Made by a program: the position numbers and the translations under genes. From Serinus canaria (lineage: Eukaryota > Chordata > Aves > Passeriformes > Fringillidae), in assembly GCF_022539315.1 (NCBI RefSeq), contig NC_066313.1, positions 9,365,764 through 9,429,763 of the forward strand: 64,000 bases of DNA. The letters run 5' to 3'. The number at the start of each line of letters is the position of its first letter. Position 1 is the first letter of the stretch. The notes under the pieces were generated by a model that was not told where the DNA came from, searched no databases, and saw nothing but the letters and a program-made list of their open reading frames with translations. Shown here one piece after another: positions 24,817-38,607 of this stretch.

Positions 24817-25383
24817 GAAAGAAAAATAAGAAAAAAACAAACCAGTAAGCTATCTTGCTCTTTTTCTCAAATGAAAAAAGCATTAAAACAAACCTATAAA
24901 TAACAATCAGTGTTACTCTCTGCCATGAACGTGGAATATATTCATTTAAGCAGCTACCTGCTAATGCTGGTTTTTCCTGTTCCCATCCATTACAGCAAGT
25001 AGGTTGTTAAAGTAGCTGTTAAAAGAAAATGTTGAATGGTACTTACACTACACATAAACAAAATTCAAACAATCCTGTTAAGCTTGATAGCAGGCTACAG
25101 TCAGTTTCACAGCATTTTTGTAAATGACTTGAATGCACTCTTTATCTGAATATCAGCAGGCAGAAGGCCAAGATGGAAATTATGGAATGAGAAGGAAATT
25201 GAACAATTCAGATATGTTTATGGAAAGCTCACAAATCAGGGCATCTCATTTGGCACCAAATAAAGCTGTTATTCATGATGTGCAGCTACAAAAAGGAAAG
25301 CTGTTCTCTGCTGTGAAGTGTAGCCACAGTAGTACGAGCTAAAATAAATGGTTTCTCAGTATAAAAAATAAAGGTTGACATTC

Positions 25384-25470
25384 TTGGGGTGCCCTGTGCA
25401 GGGTCAGGAGCTGGACTTGATGATCCTGATGGGTCCCTCCCAGCTCAGCATGTTCTGTGACTCTATCATT
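25384..25470 (+). mobile_element. CR1 LINE 3'-end fragment (short)
   Basis: About 85 bases match the extreme 3' end of a CR1 subfamily: 'GGGGTGCCCTGTGCAGGG', 'GAGCTGGACTTGATGATCC', 'GGGTCCCTCCCAGCTCAG', then TTCTGTGACTCTATCATT in place of the canonical terminal ATTCTATG repeats. It is severely 5' truncated, as most genomic CR1 copies are, and carries no coding part. The 3' sequence differs from the copy at 17150-17725, so this is probably a different CR1 subfamily and a separate insertion. Confidence 0.9.
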
Positions 25471-28400
25471 GCCATAAAAATATGGCAATACCCACTGCAC
25501 CACAAGCATGATGGTATCTTTGACTGCTATGCCAGCTGAAATCCAACCAAGGAATTTCCTGGCACACCTTTTCCTTCAATAACACGTCTTAGATAGGGTG
25601 TGATGATCCCAACCAAAAAACTTCATCTCTGAGTGAAATAAGTTCTACAGCACTCCTGAAGACACTGATTTGCAAAGAGAATCTCTTCATAGAGACTTTT
25701 AAGATCATTTGCTGGGCTACTTGAAAGCTACAGAGACTGCACCAGTTCCCATAGCTGGATTCTGATGCATTTCATGGTGTGGCCTGCTCTTCAGATTTTA
25801 TCTATTCTATTTAGTCTAATTATCTATTAATTTAGTCTAACTTAGTCAAATTAGATTTCATCTTGTAGATCAATGTGCTAAAAAGCCATTTAATATGGTT
25901 TATATAAACTGTCATTAGAACCCTAAAATTTTGAATGAACTTTGGTACCTATCAAATAGCTGACTTTACTTTTGACTCAAATAGCTAATATATGAAAGAG
26001 AAAGCACCTTGCTTTGTTGTCATTCTTCCTATAGTAAGTGCATTTTAAAAGAGATCAAAATCAGCACTGAATAAATTTTTCTTATTGATTCAAGCACGTC
26101 AAAATTTATTTACAAGATTGGAGGAACAAATACTCGAGCAAGTGAGAAGGAAGACTATTTGAGTTTATTCCGCATTAAAGATGGACCTTGAAACAACACC
26201 TGTGATAAAAGGCTGACTTCACTTCTCAAAGATTCCTTTTACCTGACAGTGTTTTAGCTCCTTTGCAGCTTTATGTATTTCAAACACTCAGCCTACCCAG
26301 AGGCCTCTGAGCTGAGATGTGTGGTGATCTCTTTAGATGTGTCACACAGATATAGGCTGCTACAATTCATTTAATTGGGGAGATCAAGGGAGAGCCCTTG
26401 TATTCATATTGTTCCATTGCTTGTGTGCAGTTCAGTCTTTGCTATCATGAGCAATACAAACAAAAGACATTATTAAGTGAAATGTGCTTTGCTCTTCCAT
26501 GCCTAATAATGTGCCAAATATGAGCCTACAGCCTTAAAGCTGAGAGGTCAATCTCTGGAAACATCAGGAAAAGAGAATTTCCTTCAGTAATCTCATCATT
26601 CAGGGAGAGTACCAAAGTAGGGATGGGGAAATATATTATTATTATATATTCTATTGGTTTTATAATTGTGGGCTTTTCTATTCTATTCTAATGTATGCAC
26701 ATCACAATTCATCAATGTACATACTCACGTGTTTTACAAAAAGTAGAGAATCACTATAAGCATGCTGATGCTCAGAAAACAGTTTGAATAAACTGCCTGT
26801 TCTTAAAAATAAAATAAGCAAGCCAAAGAAACAAAACATTTTTTCATAACCTCCCACTTCTTTTAAAAACACAAAGATAAAAAGACAATGACATAAATTG
26901 GAAAACACTGTTGTTACAAAACAACAAAAAACTCCCAACACTTTAATACAAAAACACTTCTCTCCCACAAAAAGTCTTAACATTCCATGTCTCCCACAGT
27001 TTGAGTGATATTTCTAATTATTCTTTCTATGAACTCCTGTGACAGGCTAGATAGAATAAAAAACCCTCAACCTTTTCCCTGGAATCCTTTAGCAGTATTT
27101 TTTCTCTCTCTCATCCCACAATGGTTACAAACACCAAGAAAAGCACCACATTTTGTGGACTTCTGATTTTTTTGGCAGTCACAGACCACCCGTTCCTTGG
27201 TGTGTGTAAAAAGCCACAGCTCCAGCTGAAGTCAGTGGTGAAGCTTCAGCTTCCCTCGAGCCATGTACATGACACTGGAAATGTTTGTTATGGAAATTAT
27301 TCTGCCTATCACAGCCCAGATATTCAGGAAACTGTGGCTGCTTTCCTGAGGACTAGAAGATACATGAAACCAGCTTCTTGCTGGCTATTGTGTGCACATT
27401 TAAAGTGCAGTGGAGGGCATTCATTGCCAAAGAACTCTGCATTTGTACATCCATTTCTCTGATAACCTGTATAATACCTCAGTGAGGATTAAGCAGCAGG
27501 GAGAGATGCACAGAGAAATGGTGCTGTCATTGTTTCCCAGGGAAAAATTACATTATCTTTTCTAGTTTTTGACAGAAAATTACTGCTTAAACATTTTTGC
27601 AAGTTTATCTGCTTTCAAGGGGGTCATTCAGAGGTCTCTACTGTTCTCTTTCATATTCTCATGACAATTGACTGAACCCTTGATCTTTGACCTGGACAGA
27701 AATTAACCCTCCACATTCCACCTTCCACACAAAGACATTAATATTCCTAATAATGAGAGGTTATTAAAATCTTAAAAGTTCACTGGAGCATTTCAAGGAC
27801 AGTGGAATTAGATTTCAGCAAATACCTATAGATTTATTGCGTAATGCAAACCGTTTGATTTGTTTGGATCTATGCTCCAAGGCTAGAGTTCAGCCAGCCT
27901 TTGCTGACTGGAAAAGAGCCACTTGACTAATTTTACTTGATTTGTGAAAGAGGGAAAACCCTTGTTATGGTCATGTGCAGATATACATAATTCTTCTCAC
28001 CCCTTTCCACCCTTACCTTTGGAAAAAATATTATTTGTTCAGCAAATTTAAAATATAGCACTGATAGATGTAATGCCCCAAATGCTGTGCCAGGCACAGG
28101 GATACATGGTAAAAAAGCCACAACTGAGGCACAATCTAATCCACTAGATTGATCTCAAAGTTATTGCACTCTTTTTGTACCTTATACACTCAAGCCTTTA
28201 TTTTTGGAATAGTCCTTCCCCTAGCCTGTGTCTGGCCAGCTTTTCTATTTCACTCAGCTGAAAGTCCCTGGTTGGTCCATGAGAAGAAGTCTGCCTATGT
28301 ATTTTCCATGACTAAAAAGAATTACCAGGAACGAGAGGAACTACACTACCAGAGTAAACTGAGACCTGAGAGGAGGAAAAAAAAAAAGAAAAAGAAACTG

Positions 28401-31400
28401 AAGTGAAACTAACATAAAAATTATCCTGGAAAGAGAAAATAGGAAAAAGAATCAGGATCCTCTAGAACTTAAATCTTTGAGACCAGAAGGATCAGCAAAT
28501 CTACTTATGTAGGGAGCAAGCAAAACTTATTGCAGTAGTTCTTTTGAGGTCCTGTCATTCTGCCATCTGAACCAAAAGTGGAGAAATAAACTGTAATAAA
28601 CCACACCAAATTACCACTTTTGATTGCTACTTGCTGAAATGGGGTTTGATGCAGGATCCCATCTCCCATTGAGAAAATTTGTACTCCCTTACAGGACTTG
28701 GAAAAATGCAGCTGGTGCAATACATGGAGTTTATGATTGCTGCTATTTTTAATGACTGCTCAGCTTGTCTGAAGATGCTGACAAAATTCATTTTCAGGTT
28801 CCAGTTAAAGTAAGTATGAGAGAAATGATACCGTATATCAGTGCAACATGAATATAAATGTTTTGATTCTTTCCTTCCTTCCTTTCTCATACACTTCTAG
28901 TTTCCATAGGCAAATGAAAACACATGTATATTTCTTTTAAACTTGTTACTCTACATTCAGCTGTGACATGGGGGCACTCTTCACAACTAACTTCTGGTTA
29001 ATGCATTGGTGATATCATACATTTATGACATGCTTCTGTATCTATGTGAAATTCTAGCTCCCACCTCCCTGACATAACCACAGTCTGCTACAGAGCTGTT
29101 TCCAAAATATCAGACTTCACAAAAGATGGGAACATTCAGAACAGAAATGTGCTCAATATACCCACCAAGATTCTCCATAACCCTGCCAAATATTCTGTTT
29201 AACAGCTGCAGCAGGGTTAAAGAAGAAAGCAGTGCCTCCTCTGGACTGGCTTTAGCCATTTTCCTTCCAGAGGTGCCAGGACACAGCGGAGCAAAGAGCA
29301 GCTCCTGAAGAAGAGCACAAACCCAGTGGCAGCTGCCAGCAACTGAAACTGTTGTGACACCAAACATTACCAGGGGTCGCAGCCAAATGTAATGACTAAA
29401 CAGGACAAAATATCTACTATTAACAATTGCTGGAGGGGAAATCACAGGAAATTCCCAACACAACACTCAGTCCTAACTAATTCATAGCATATTAAGTTGG
29501 AGTAACAAGGCTAGAAGAGCAACCAGGATTTCAGAAACCATTATGGACACCATAATTCCAAGCAGAAACTATCTCATTTAATGTGATTAACTCTGGGAGT
29601 CATTAACTTTGGCAAAGGTAAATTAAAAATTTTGAAAGAAAACAGTCTTACCAGTGGGAGCACACTTTTTTCATTAAATTGTTTTATGACTTAATTGAGG
29701 ATAGTTTTTTGTATTTGCTTTTTGGACCAGACATTCACATTTAGGACAGCAGAATATTTATACCTGCCTACTGAAAAATGACATACACCTAGCATCTGTG
29801 AAGGTTACCAGAGGTGCATTTTGGTATCTATTTGTAACCTTTAGTAACACAAATAGGTTTTGGCCAATTAGTCAATGACTGTATTGAGTGGATTCTATAT
29901 TCATCTCAGTTCTGGTGATTAAGCACAACCGTTGTGACTGAGTCAGACCAAGATGGAAAATCATCCTCCAAAAGTTACCTACTGCCACCATCAGTTCCTG
30001 ATCACACCGAGACCAGAAGAACAATTTATGTTTCAGTCTCATTTTCTATCCATCACAAAGAATGACACAATTCTTTGGAACGGACACTGGCAAGTCTGCC
30101 ATAATAGAATCGCAAGTGGGAGGCAACTGAAGCTATATGTAAAGTAACACAACACAAAATAATTTAAAAATACCAGGACTATTCAAATAGTTTTTGAACA
30201 CATCATACAATGTAGCAGGTGCGACATGGACTCAAATGTGATCACCAGAGTTAATTTACCTAATACCTTTCAGTCTGTTAGCTGTATTCCTGTTAAAACT
30301 GTATCTTCAGATAATCTAAATATATTATCCTGTGATGACTCATGTATAGAAAATTATGTGCCCTTGTATACACACACACTTGCACATAGATTTCAGCTGG
30401 ACTCCCATTTCTTCATTACAAACTAAAAAGCAACAAACCCCACTTTCCTTTTCAAAGATGGAGACACACAAATGACCCGACTGAGAAACAAGTCCCAAGG
30501 AAATGCAGAATAGCTGAGATGACAACAGCACCCTCCCAAAGCACCTGGGATCCTTGTCCCTTGAACAAACAAATATGCCAAGTTCAGGATCTTTGTCTGT
30601 ACTCTCCAGGCATTCACTAACCCGAGGGCTGAGTGCATCTAGGTCTAATTGGAGCTCCAAGTTCGGATCACTGCACAAGTGACAGTGCGGCTTTCTAATA
30701 CATAAATAAACATATATATATTTATAGATGATATACAGGCAATTTGGAAATACTGTGATATCTTAAAGATCAGAAAATACAAAATATAAGCAATAAATAG
30801 GAACAGAATTTAGGAAAGGAAATAATATCAGTAATACAATAATACTTTATTAAAATGAACTTCTAGTGTTAGGTTACTACCCATTTATTGTCACATAGCT
30901 GACATTATTCTCCTTAATAATGCCTTTTTTTCCTACCTTCAGGGAAAATAATATACAGTAGCTCTTTACTTCTGTTTGCTAGAACTCGGAGCGCATATAA
31001 ACCACATCCAGGAACATACCCCAGCTTTATTGTTCTTTGTTCTATGGACTGTGTGTGTCCTCAAAATGTCACCAGTGATAAACTGTAAAAGGCATCACAT
31101 CAAGTCATTAAAAGACCCTCCCTAAGGCGAGAGGCCACAAACTGAAATTGCTCACCACCTTATTTACACGTTTGGCCCACCTAGGTACGGCAGCTTCACA
31201 GCCTTTTTATTGAATACATACTTCCATGCAATACAAGTGTATTTAATTCCAAGGGAGGAAATGATGTTTATTTAATCACTGGGTTTGCAGCACTGAGTGA
31301 TCATCCTTGGAATATTCCTGCTGAGGCCCCCAGGGGCAGGCACCTGTCACTTGTGGCAGCCAGGAGCGGAGTGACAGCCACGCCACTCGGTGTGACAGTG

Positions 31401-31428
31401 AGCGACAGCAGCCCGGGCTCAGACATAC

Positions 31429-31503
31429 CTGCCCTGGCCTCTTCTGCTCTCTCCCAAAGAGACTGCGTGCTCTCTGCTGAGAACTCAGTGCTGCACCAGG
31501 CAG
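31429..31503 (-). other. Possible minus-strand exon in a CpG-richer patch
   Basis: On the minus strand CAG|gtatgtctg is a good donor (intron begins at 31428). An acceptor-like ttttgtttgactag precedes 31503. The 75 nt between them are open in two frames (one reads LPGAALSSQQRARSL and ends KRPGQ). The neighbouring 31362-31465 has about six CpGs, unusual for this window. The exon could be part of an untranslated or non-coding transcript. The acceptor is only moderate. Confidence 0.15.
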
Positions 31504-32288
31504 CTAGTCAAACAAAATCACCACCCAACCACAAAGAACCTGGCAAACAAAGGACAGCTTCTACCCAATAACCTGGAATCTCTTCTGGCGTTCTCCAGAG
31601 TAAATTAGGATAAGATACATCAGAAACATCAGAGCTACAGAAGACTGAAAAAAACAAAGCTGAGAAGACAAAAAAACCCAAACCATAATACTTGAAAGGA
31701 AAGATCATCAAGTCCTCTTTTTTTATACAGTCTCATTTTAAAATGAGTTTAATTGTTTTGCTTTGGTTTTTTTTAGACTATGTTTGTATCTCAAAACCAA
31801 CTGCAAAGGTTCTAACCGGGTTCAGGTTACCAAATCAATTGACAAGTAATTATGGATTAGATTAAGTTTTCAAAGTTAAGCCAATTTCCAAGGCAACAAG
31901 CTGGAGTTCCAGGTATGGGACTATCACCTGGCACTGCCATTTCCTACCACAAACCCATACAGAAAAGCCAGTGCAGTCTCAGGGCCCCACAGAGCATCTG
32001 ATCCAAAGCAATATCTCAAATTTTGATACTTCAATAAACACAAACATTCCACAGGATCGTACTTGCTACTGGAATCTCCATCAATATGAGATCTGATGTT
32101 GCTTGATAAAGCTTTTGTGGCTTTTATTTGAATTTACATTACAGTGCCGTTTATTTTTCTGAAGCTTTTGGACATTTTTCACCAAGTAATCACATGTTGT
32201 GAACCTCAGTGTTGAAAGTTACTCTTTTCGGTGTTTGGTTTTTGTTTTTGTTTTTTTTTTTTAATGTATAAGCTTTATTAGTCCTTCT

Positions 32289-32321
32289 TGTCTATGTTTA
32301 ACTTCATGTCTATGTTTAACT
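32289..32321. repeat. 18-bp tandem duplication
   Basis: The unit TGTCTATGTTTAACTTCA is followed directly by TGTCTATGTTTAACT. The 15 shared bases are identical, suggesting a recent slippage duplication. Confidence 0.9.
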
Positions 32322-34443
32322 AGTCCTACACAACTTGGTCAAAAAATCAAAAAATGCCTATTAAGTATTGATCATGGCACAGGGATGACATGTGGAAGGT
32401 GATATCTGCAGAGATTTTAGTAGTGAGATAATCTGTCATAATTCCTTTCATCAGTGCAGGTAAACCTAGTGATAAACATCAGCTGATGTCCTAATTCAAA
32501 AAAATTACTTTTTGAATCCAATGAAGGGAGGGAAAGGAAGACTGTCTTTAACAGATTCTTGACAAGAGCAGTATTTTTCTTTTTTTTTTCTCTAGCATCT
32601 TTTCATAAGAAGTTCCCATGTACAGGTTTGGAGTTGTGTTACCAACACATTAAATCCATCAAAAAGAAGCAATAATGTCAGAGTTACAGCTGCATTTAAA
32701 AATGTTCTTCAAAGGAAACAGATCAATGGAATGGGATAGTCAATGACAGCACAAAACAAAACATTCAAAAAGAGGAGCATTTCTGATTATTTCGGTCTCA
32801 CTTCATTTGTGTTATTTATCTACTAAACAAAGTTGGCACTGAGACCATAGTGCTGGAAAAGTTATAATCCTTATTTACAAAATATTTCTCTGATTTAAAA
32901 AATATGATTATTGTCATTTTACTAGAAGAACAAAATACAAATACTGTCCATGGTAACAATTTAAATGTGCATCATCCTTCCTACTGCAACACTCCTTTAT
33001 CTAAAATTAATAACTTGATCACACATTAATGAACAGGTATCCATTACACAGACTTTCCAATTTGCCTGCTTCTCTGGAAGTTTTTTAATGACCATAGGTA
33101 ATTCACTGTTTTTGGTATGAATAAGTCTGACAGTATCTTGTCGGGTCTCCAAAGAGTTTTCAAACCCAATAAGTTTCCTTTAGGTACAGCTATGAAAATG
33201 TGCACGTGCCATGAGTGTTTGCAACATTTTTCTTTCCACTGGTATTTTTTACTATTTTTTTTTTCATCATTACATGCAAGTTAGGAGAAGAAAGGCAAAG
33301 TGTCTCTCAAACTTTCCTCTCACAACCACCCACAGGGATGCCTCTTTCCCCAGCTACCGGCCAGAAGCAGCATGATATCTGCAGCTTCCAGAGAAAGATT
33401 AGGCTTAGAAATTCTGGAGAGATCTGTCAGGTCCTGTTTTGTTGGAGGATGATTCTTAAGTAAAACCATCAGAAATAACCTGCTTTAGGGGATAAAATCC
33501 CTAATTTCTTAACCTAACCCTACAAAAGCAAATTATAAAGATTTTGTTGACTTCAGCCGAGCCAAAGTTTGAGAATATAAAGTGACTTCTGGAAAACCTT
33601 CCAAGTGATGTCACCCAAAATGAGAGAAGGGAGACAGGAGTACAAGGCACCCTGTGTCAGTCCTTTAATAATGCAAAAAGCAGAGCATGGCACGCCTACC
33701 ATAGAGAGAGAACAGAGACATTTCCTCATGATCAGCATTGCAGAAATCAAAACTGAGCATGCCAATGTGACACTGGAGAAAACACTATGCCTAAAGCAAA
33801 AGAAAAACTGTTGAGGACCATTTTATTCAGGTGAAAATATGGTTTATGTAATCCTGCCAAGGCCACTAATGCACAGACTGTGCTAAGGCTGATCTGATGC
33901 CCCAAAAGTCAGAGCTGCCCAAGGGCTTCCGCTACTTACACAATTACTAAAAGATTTCAAAGAAATACGAAGAAAAACATGAGTGGAACATGACAGTCTG
34001 CACTGCTCACTACTCTCCTACAGATTTCTCCTTCCCCCTTTAGGATATCCACAGCATGTGGTATTGTCCCTGATGCGTTTCCATGAATGTGCCCTAATAT
34101 CCTGGAGGGAAATGAAAGAGCCCTATCATGCTGCTTTTTCATTTAAATTAGAGAAAATTCTGTATCCTGAATGATCAGAATAGTGTCCTTAATATGTAGA
34201 GCAATGAACTGGCTGCTAGTGAAGGCAGGATTCCTGATTTCATGGACCAATGGTCTAATCTACTAAGGCAAATTCTTCTTCCTACATATGACAACTGTGA
34301 GCTTTAGCCATAACATTCAAAACAATGAGATCATGAAAATTCATTTTTGAGAGACAGATGGATGATATCCATTATTAATGGAGCCCCAAACAGAACCTTT
34401 CCCTAAACAATGCATGTAGAGGCTTTATCAAGATCTGTCAGGC

Positions 34444-34485
34444 AAAAAAAAAAACAAAAAACCAAAAAACCCAAAAAAAAAAAAC
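34444..34485. repeat. A-rich tract
   Basis: A runs interrupted by C, CC and CCC. Low complexity with no element attached. Confidence 0.85.
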
Positions 34486-37400
34486 TTGACACAATAAAAA
34501 TGATAATAAAAAAGTTCAGTTTTACAAGGATAGATATTACAGGTAAATGCATGTAATATTACAGTTCACTTATTGACAACAGTTCAAAAAGCCTGTGATA
34601 TTCAATAGCTTCACCTAATTAAACTCTCACAACTCCACAACTGAAACTCTCTTTTCACATATTACATTAAAAAAAAAAAAAGTGATGATGGAAGAGAGGT
34701 TCTTTCCTTTGAATTTCATACTATCAAAACAAAATGCCACCTTAAAAAGCCAAGAAGATGATGTAACCACACCTCAGTACAGATACCTGAACAAAATATT
34801 TAACTTCCAGAAGCCCAGTTATAGCCAGAGGGAAAAGAGCAGGGCTGGGAGAGGCTGGTTGAAAGCTGGGTTAATTCAACATGTGGTACTTCATCAGAGG
34901 GCAACACAAAACACTTTGAAACAAAAGAAAGCCAACCATTTGCCCCCCCCCCAATCAAATTGACTGTGTTCTTGTATCCCATGGGACTAAGAACAGTACC
35001 AGATTTCTCCTGCAAAGGGAAGGGCCCTCAGCTTGGACACAGAACTGTAATTCTTCTAGATGTGCTATTTGAAAACTAGTGACTTCTGATCTCTGCCTCA
35101 TCTTCCTGCAGTCTTGAAATGATAACAACCAAGCTGACAGATTTGTGGGTTCTCTCCTCAAGCAGAGACAAATGAAAATGATTTTGTCTCTCAAGAAAAT
35201 AACAATCACTATTCCTGGTATTCTTTCTTTCCAGAGTATCTAGACTACATGAAGAGATAAAATATTGACACAAAAAAAAGAAGAAATTTTTGCAAGGTTA
35301 CCTTTTCCCTAAGACTTTGAAGGTGTTTTTGCTTGTTATAGATGAATGGTCCATGTGTGTAGGAGTAATTCCTTGCCTAAATATGCACCAAATTCAGCAT
35401 GTCCAGGCCAAGAATCGACAATTCTTAGGCAATCTGGTAACTGATTACCAAAATAATTAAAATTAAAAAAAAAAAAGGTACATTAGTATTTTGCAACTAA
35501 ACCAAGAAAGACTCTTTTCAAAACCCAAAGACAAGTATGAAAGTTTCATACATGTAGTTACATGGATAATTCCTTCCTCTTCAGACAAGTGCTGTCCTTT
35601 CTCTTTGTCTGCCCATTCCCATTCTCAGTTCCCCCAGTGTTTCATCTCCTGCTCAATACCATCTATTCATCTGACCTATGATAATCTTCTGGTAAATTCC
35701 AAGGTAAAAGTGATATCTTAATATCTTTTCCAATGGAAAAGTGTTAATGTCTTTGAAACAACGACCATTGTCAGTCAAATGTGGATAGTCCTGATAGCTC
35801 CAAGTGACAAGTAATCCCATTCCTTAACGGCTCTAAAATATACCAAAGATAAAGACAGAAAATCAGTACTGCTTTTTAAGTGAAAAAGGAGAGAAATGGT
35901 TTAAAACCACCATTCCCTCATTCCTTTCACACAACTAGTTCAGCTATGTAATGGGAATTATTCTCTGGTTTACATCAGTGATACATCAGAGGTACTTCTC
36001 CTCTTCAAATAATCCTTTTCCAACTCTTATTTATTCTTCCTACCTCCCATATTTGTCTCAAAACCATGAAGAGTTTTGAACTGAGTCAGAGGTGACTTCA
36101 AGACAAAATTGTCAAGAATAATGAACATTTCCTATCACTGAATCCTGAAGTCAGGTTTGCTCAAGTAGATACAACTGCTCTGCTTCTTCACTCTTCTCTC
36201 CTTACTGAAAGAAAGAAAGTCTGGCCCCAGTTCTGACTCTTCCTTTCCTGCTGCAAAAGGAGCTTGGTATCAGTCAAGTCTCAACATCTCCTTCCCTGCT
36301 TGGAAAAAATTTATTTTCATTTTCCTTACACAACACAACACTGGAGCCATCTCTGTTCTAGGGTATGATCTGCAGGAAAGCAAGTCCAGTAGGTCAGCCC
36401 CAGAATTAAAACCAAGTGTTCCTTTAGTTACAACTGAAGCTGGTAGTAATTGGCAAATTATATTTGGACACACAGCATACTTAACACACGACTGGAACCC
36501 TCAATTAGTACACAAGATTGCTAAAAGCAACGTTCTCAGGCATATCAAAGTCCCTTCACTTTCAGTTACAACTTTAAAAGTTAATCTCTTTTTTCTTCTT
36601 TGTTGGTGCACAACAGCAAAATGTAGCAGAACGTGTCTCAGCAGTAATGCATTAGTTTTCCTTCTGTAAAATCACTGAGGTAGGTGGCACTTGGCCAAGA
36701 TATTTATGATCTCCCACATGTGTGAGTTGTCCCAGAATCAGCAGCCACCTCTCTGCTCTAGAGCTGGGGTCTGAGCTGAGCTAACACAAGGTAGGAACTG
36801 CCAGCTGGGCATGTGCCAACAATCTTTCCAATTGCTTCGAATTTTAGCTTGTAATCTTTCCCCAACCCAAATTTAGCATGGCAAAGAAGTCCTTGACAGA
36901 GACTGTGGGGGATTGTGTTTCAGATTTCAATCACAAACATTTTTGCCACAGCAGAATCATTTCAAAAATATATATACAATTGCCATAATGTCTGTGATTT
37001 TTATTCAACACTCAGAAACCTGGATGTGTTGAAAACAGCTCATGCAGTCACCTTGTTTCTCCTTTCACAGTTTCATGCCCCCTTAGCCCATGTCATGTCC
37101 CTGCATTTAAGAACTGTAGTATAACAGGAGTAGATCTGTGGAATAAAAGGCTTGGCACCAAGAATATAACATCCATACCATTCGTGGTTTTGGAAGAGCC
37201 ATTTTAGACTGGACCTAGGCCACTGCCAGACTGAATGCTCACAGGCTGCTGGAACACATTAGAGTTTCCTCTGAAACACACATTTTGATTTAGTTCCTCC
37301 TGAAGTGAGCAAAGCTCCCATGGCCCAACATCCCTCTTTAACAGGAGCCAAAGGACAATAATGGGATAATCACAATATTCACTTTTCAAGAACAGCACTT

Positions 37401-37564
37401 CTGATCTACTCTAAAATGCTGAGGTAGAGGAACCTTTTCATTTCTCTGAAGTTTATGTCTCAGGTGATAGGCTGACTTTCTGCACCTGTCTCAGAATAAA
37501 ACCAACCAGGTAAGATTTCTGAAGAGTAGCTCTCTACCATCATTTATACGGCAAGACTACAGTC

Positions 37565-37690
37565 AAATAAAAAAAATTTAAAAAAACAACAAAAAAAAAC
37601 CCCAAAAAACCCAACCAAAAAACCCCAGAAAATCCAAAACAAACATAAAACACCCAACAAAACCAAACAAAAATAAATAAAAAAACTCAA
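37565..37690. repeat. A-rich (AAAC/CCAAAA) tract
   Basis: About 125 bases of A with C and occasional T or G. The minus-strand Phe/Leu-rich frame over it is an artefact of this composition. Confidence 0.9.
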
Positions 37691-38568
37691 AGAAATCAGT
37701 ATATGCAGGCTTAAAAAAAGGTGGGAGATGATTAATTAATTTAAAATTAAAAGTAATAACCATGTTACAACTTTTAAAAAGACCAGAAGGAAGCAATTAC
37801 TTCATTGCTTTTAAGGACAGAACTCCACTGACCATTCAGCCAAGACTGAATTTCGTTCATGTGCATAATTAAAGCATTTCATATTTCCAAACATTTTAAT
37901 TCTGAACTGTCCTCCACAGTAAACAGTAGAGGACAGAGATCACATCACTTTCCACTGCAGCCTCATGGCTAGCACAGGACAGGCACAATCAATCAGTTCA
38001 GCTGTGGATCCTGGCAAATAAGGCCCCTTCCAAAAATTCAAAGGTGAAATGAAAAAATATCAGATATTTTAATATCAACAGAAACTGCAGATCTCAACAT
38101 TTAGGTCCCCTTAAACAATACATCTGAGGAAAGGAATTCAAATACAAACAAATAACAACTGCTATAACCTTAACTGAAAATACTTTACTGGAAAAAGCTG
38201 TCAACATTACAACATTCACAACTCCAGCTGCACTTACAAGGCCTCAGCTTCAAAATCTTGGCTACTATTCTGCTGTTACTTGGAAAGAGTGCAAAGTGTT
38301 AAGCATGAGGCCAGGCAGTGGGGCTCGGAGAGTGGGATACTGTCTAACCCAAGCATTATACAGCTGAAAGTGAAGCAATCCTATTTCCCCTGCTTTGCAT
38401 ATTATTACCCTTCCTCTGCAGGTCACCACTCAATGCATCACTGCTTCCACTAGAAATACCTGCTTCCACTTCTAACATAGAAATAGTCATGCTATCGCAC
38501 ATTTTGAAGAAGTCTAAACTGTACAATTCCATGTATGACTCCTAAAATTTACATGAAAATTCAGTTCC

Positions 38569-38607
38569 AAAAAAAAAAAAAAAATAAAAATAAAAATAAA
38601 AAAAAAT
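38569..38607. repeat. (AAAAT)n tract
   Basis: Fifteen or more A followed by AAAAAT units and a further A run. Confidence 0.9.

Larger units (their letters stand above)
17726..25383. other. Unique AT-rich non-coding sequence
   Basis: Between the two forward CR1 copies. Apart from the A-rich tract, the GC patch at 23.7 kb and the possible exon at 24.7 kb, nothing recognisable. The 140-codon plus frame at 23271-23693 has no domain and no splice context. Confidence 0.65.

Noticed and set aside
28764..28809. 46-nt segment between TGCTCAG and a good gtaagtatg donor, open (LSEDADKIHFQVPVK)
   Set aside because: The donor is good, but the acceptor is mediocre, the exon would be very small and there is no partner. 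Too weak to list as a feature.
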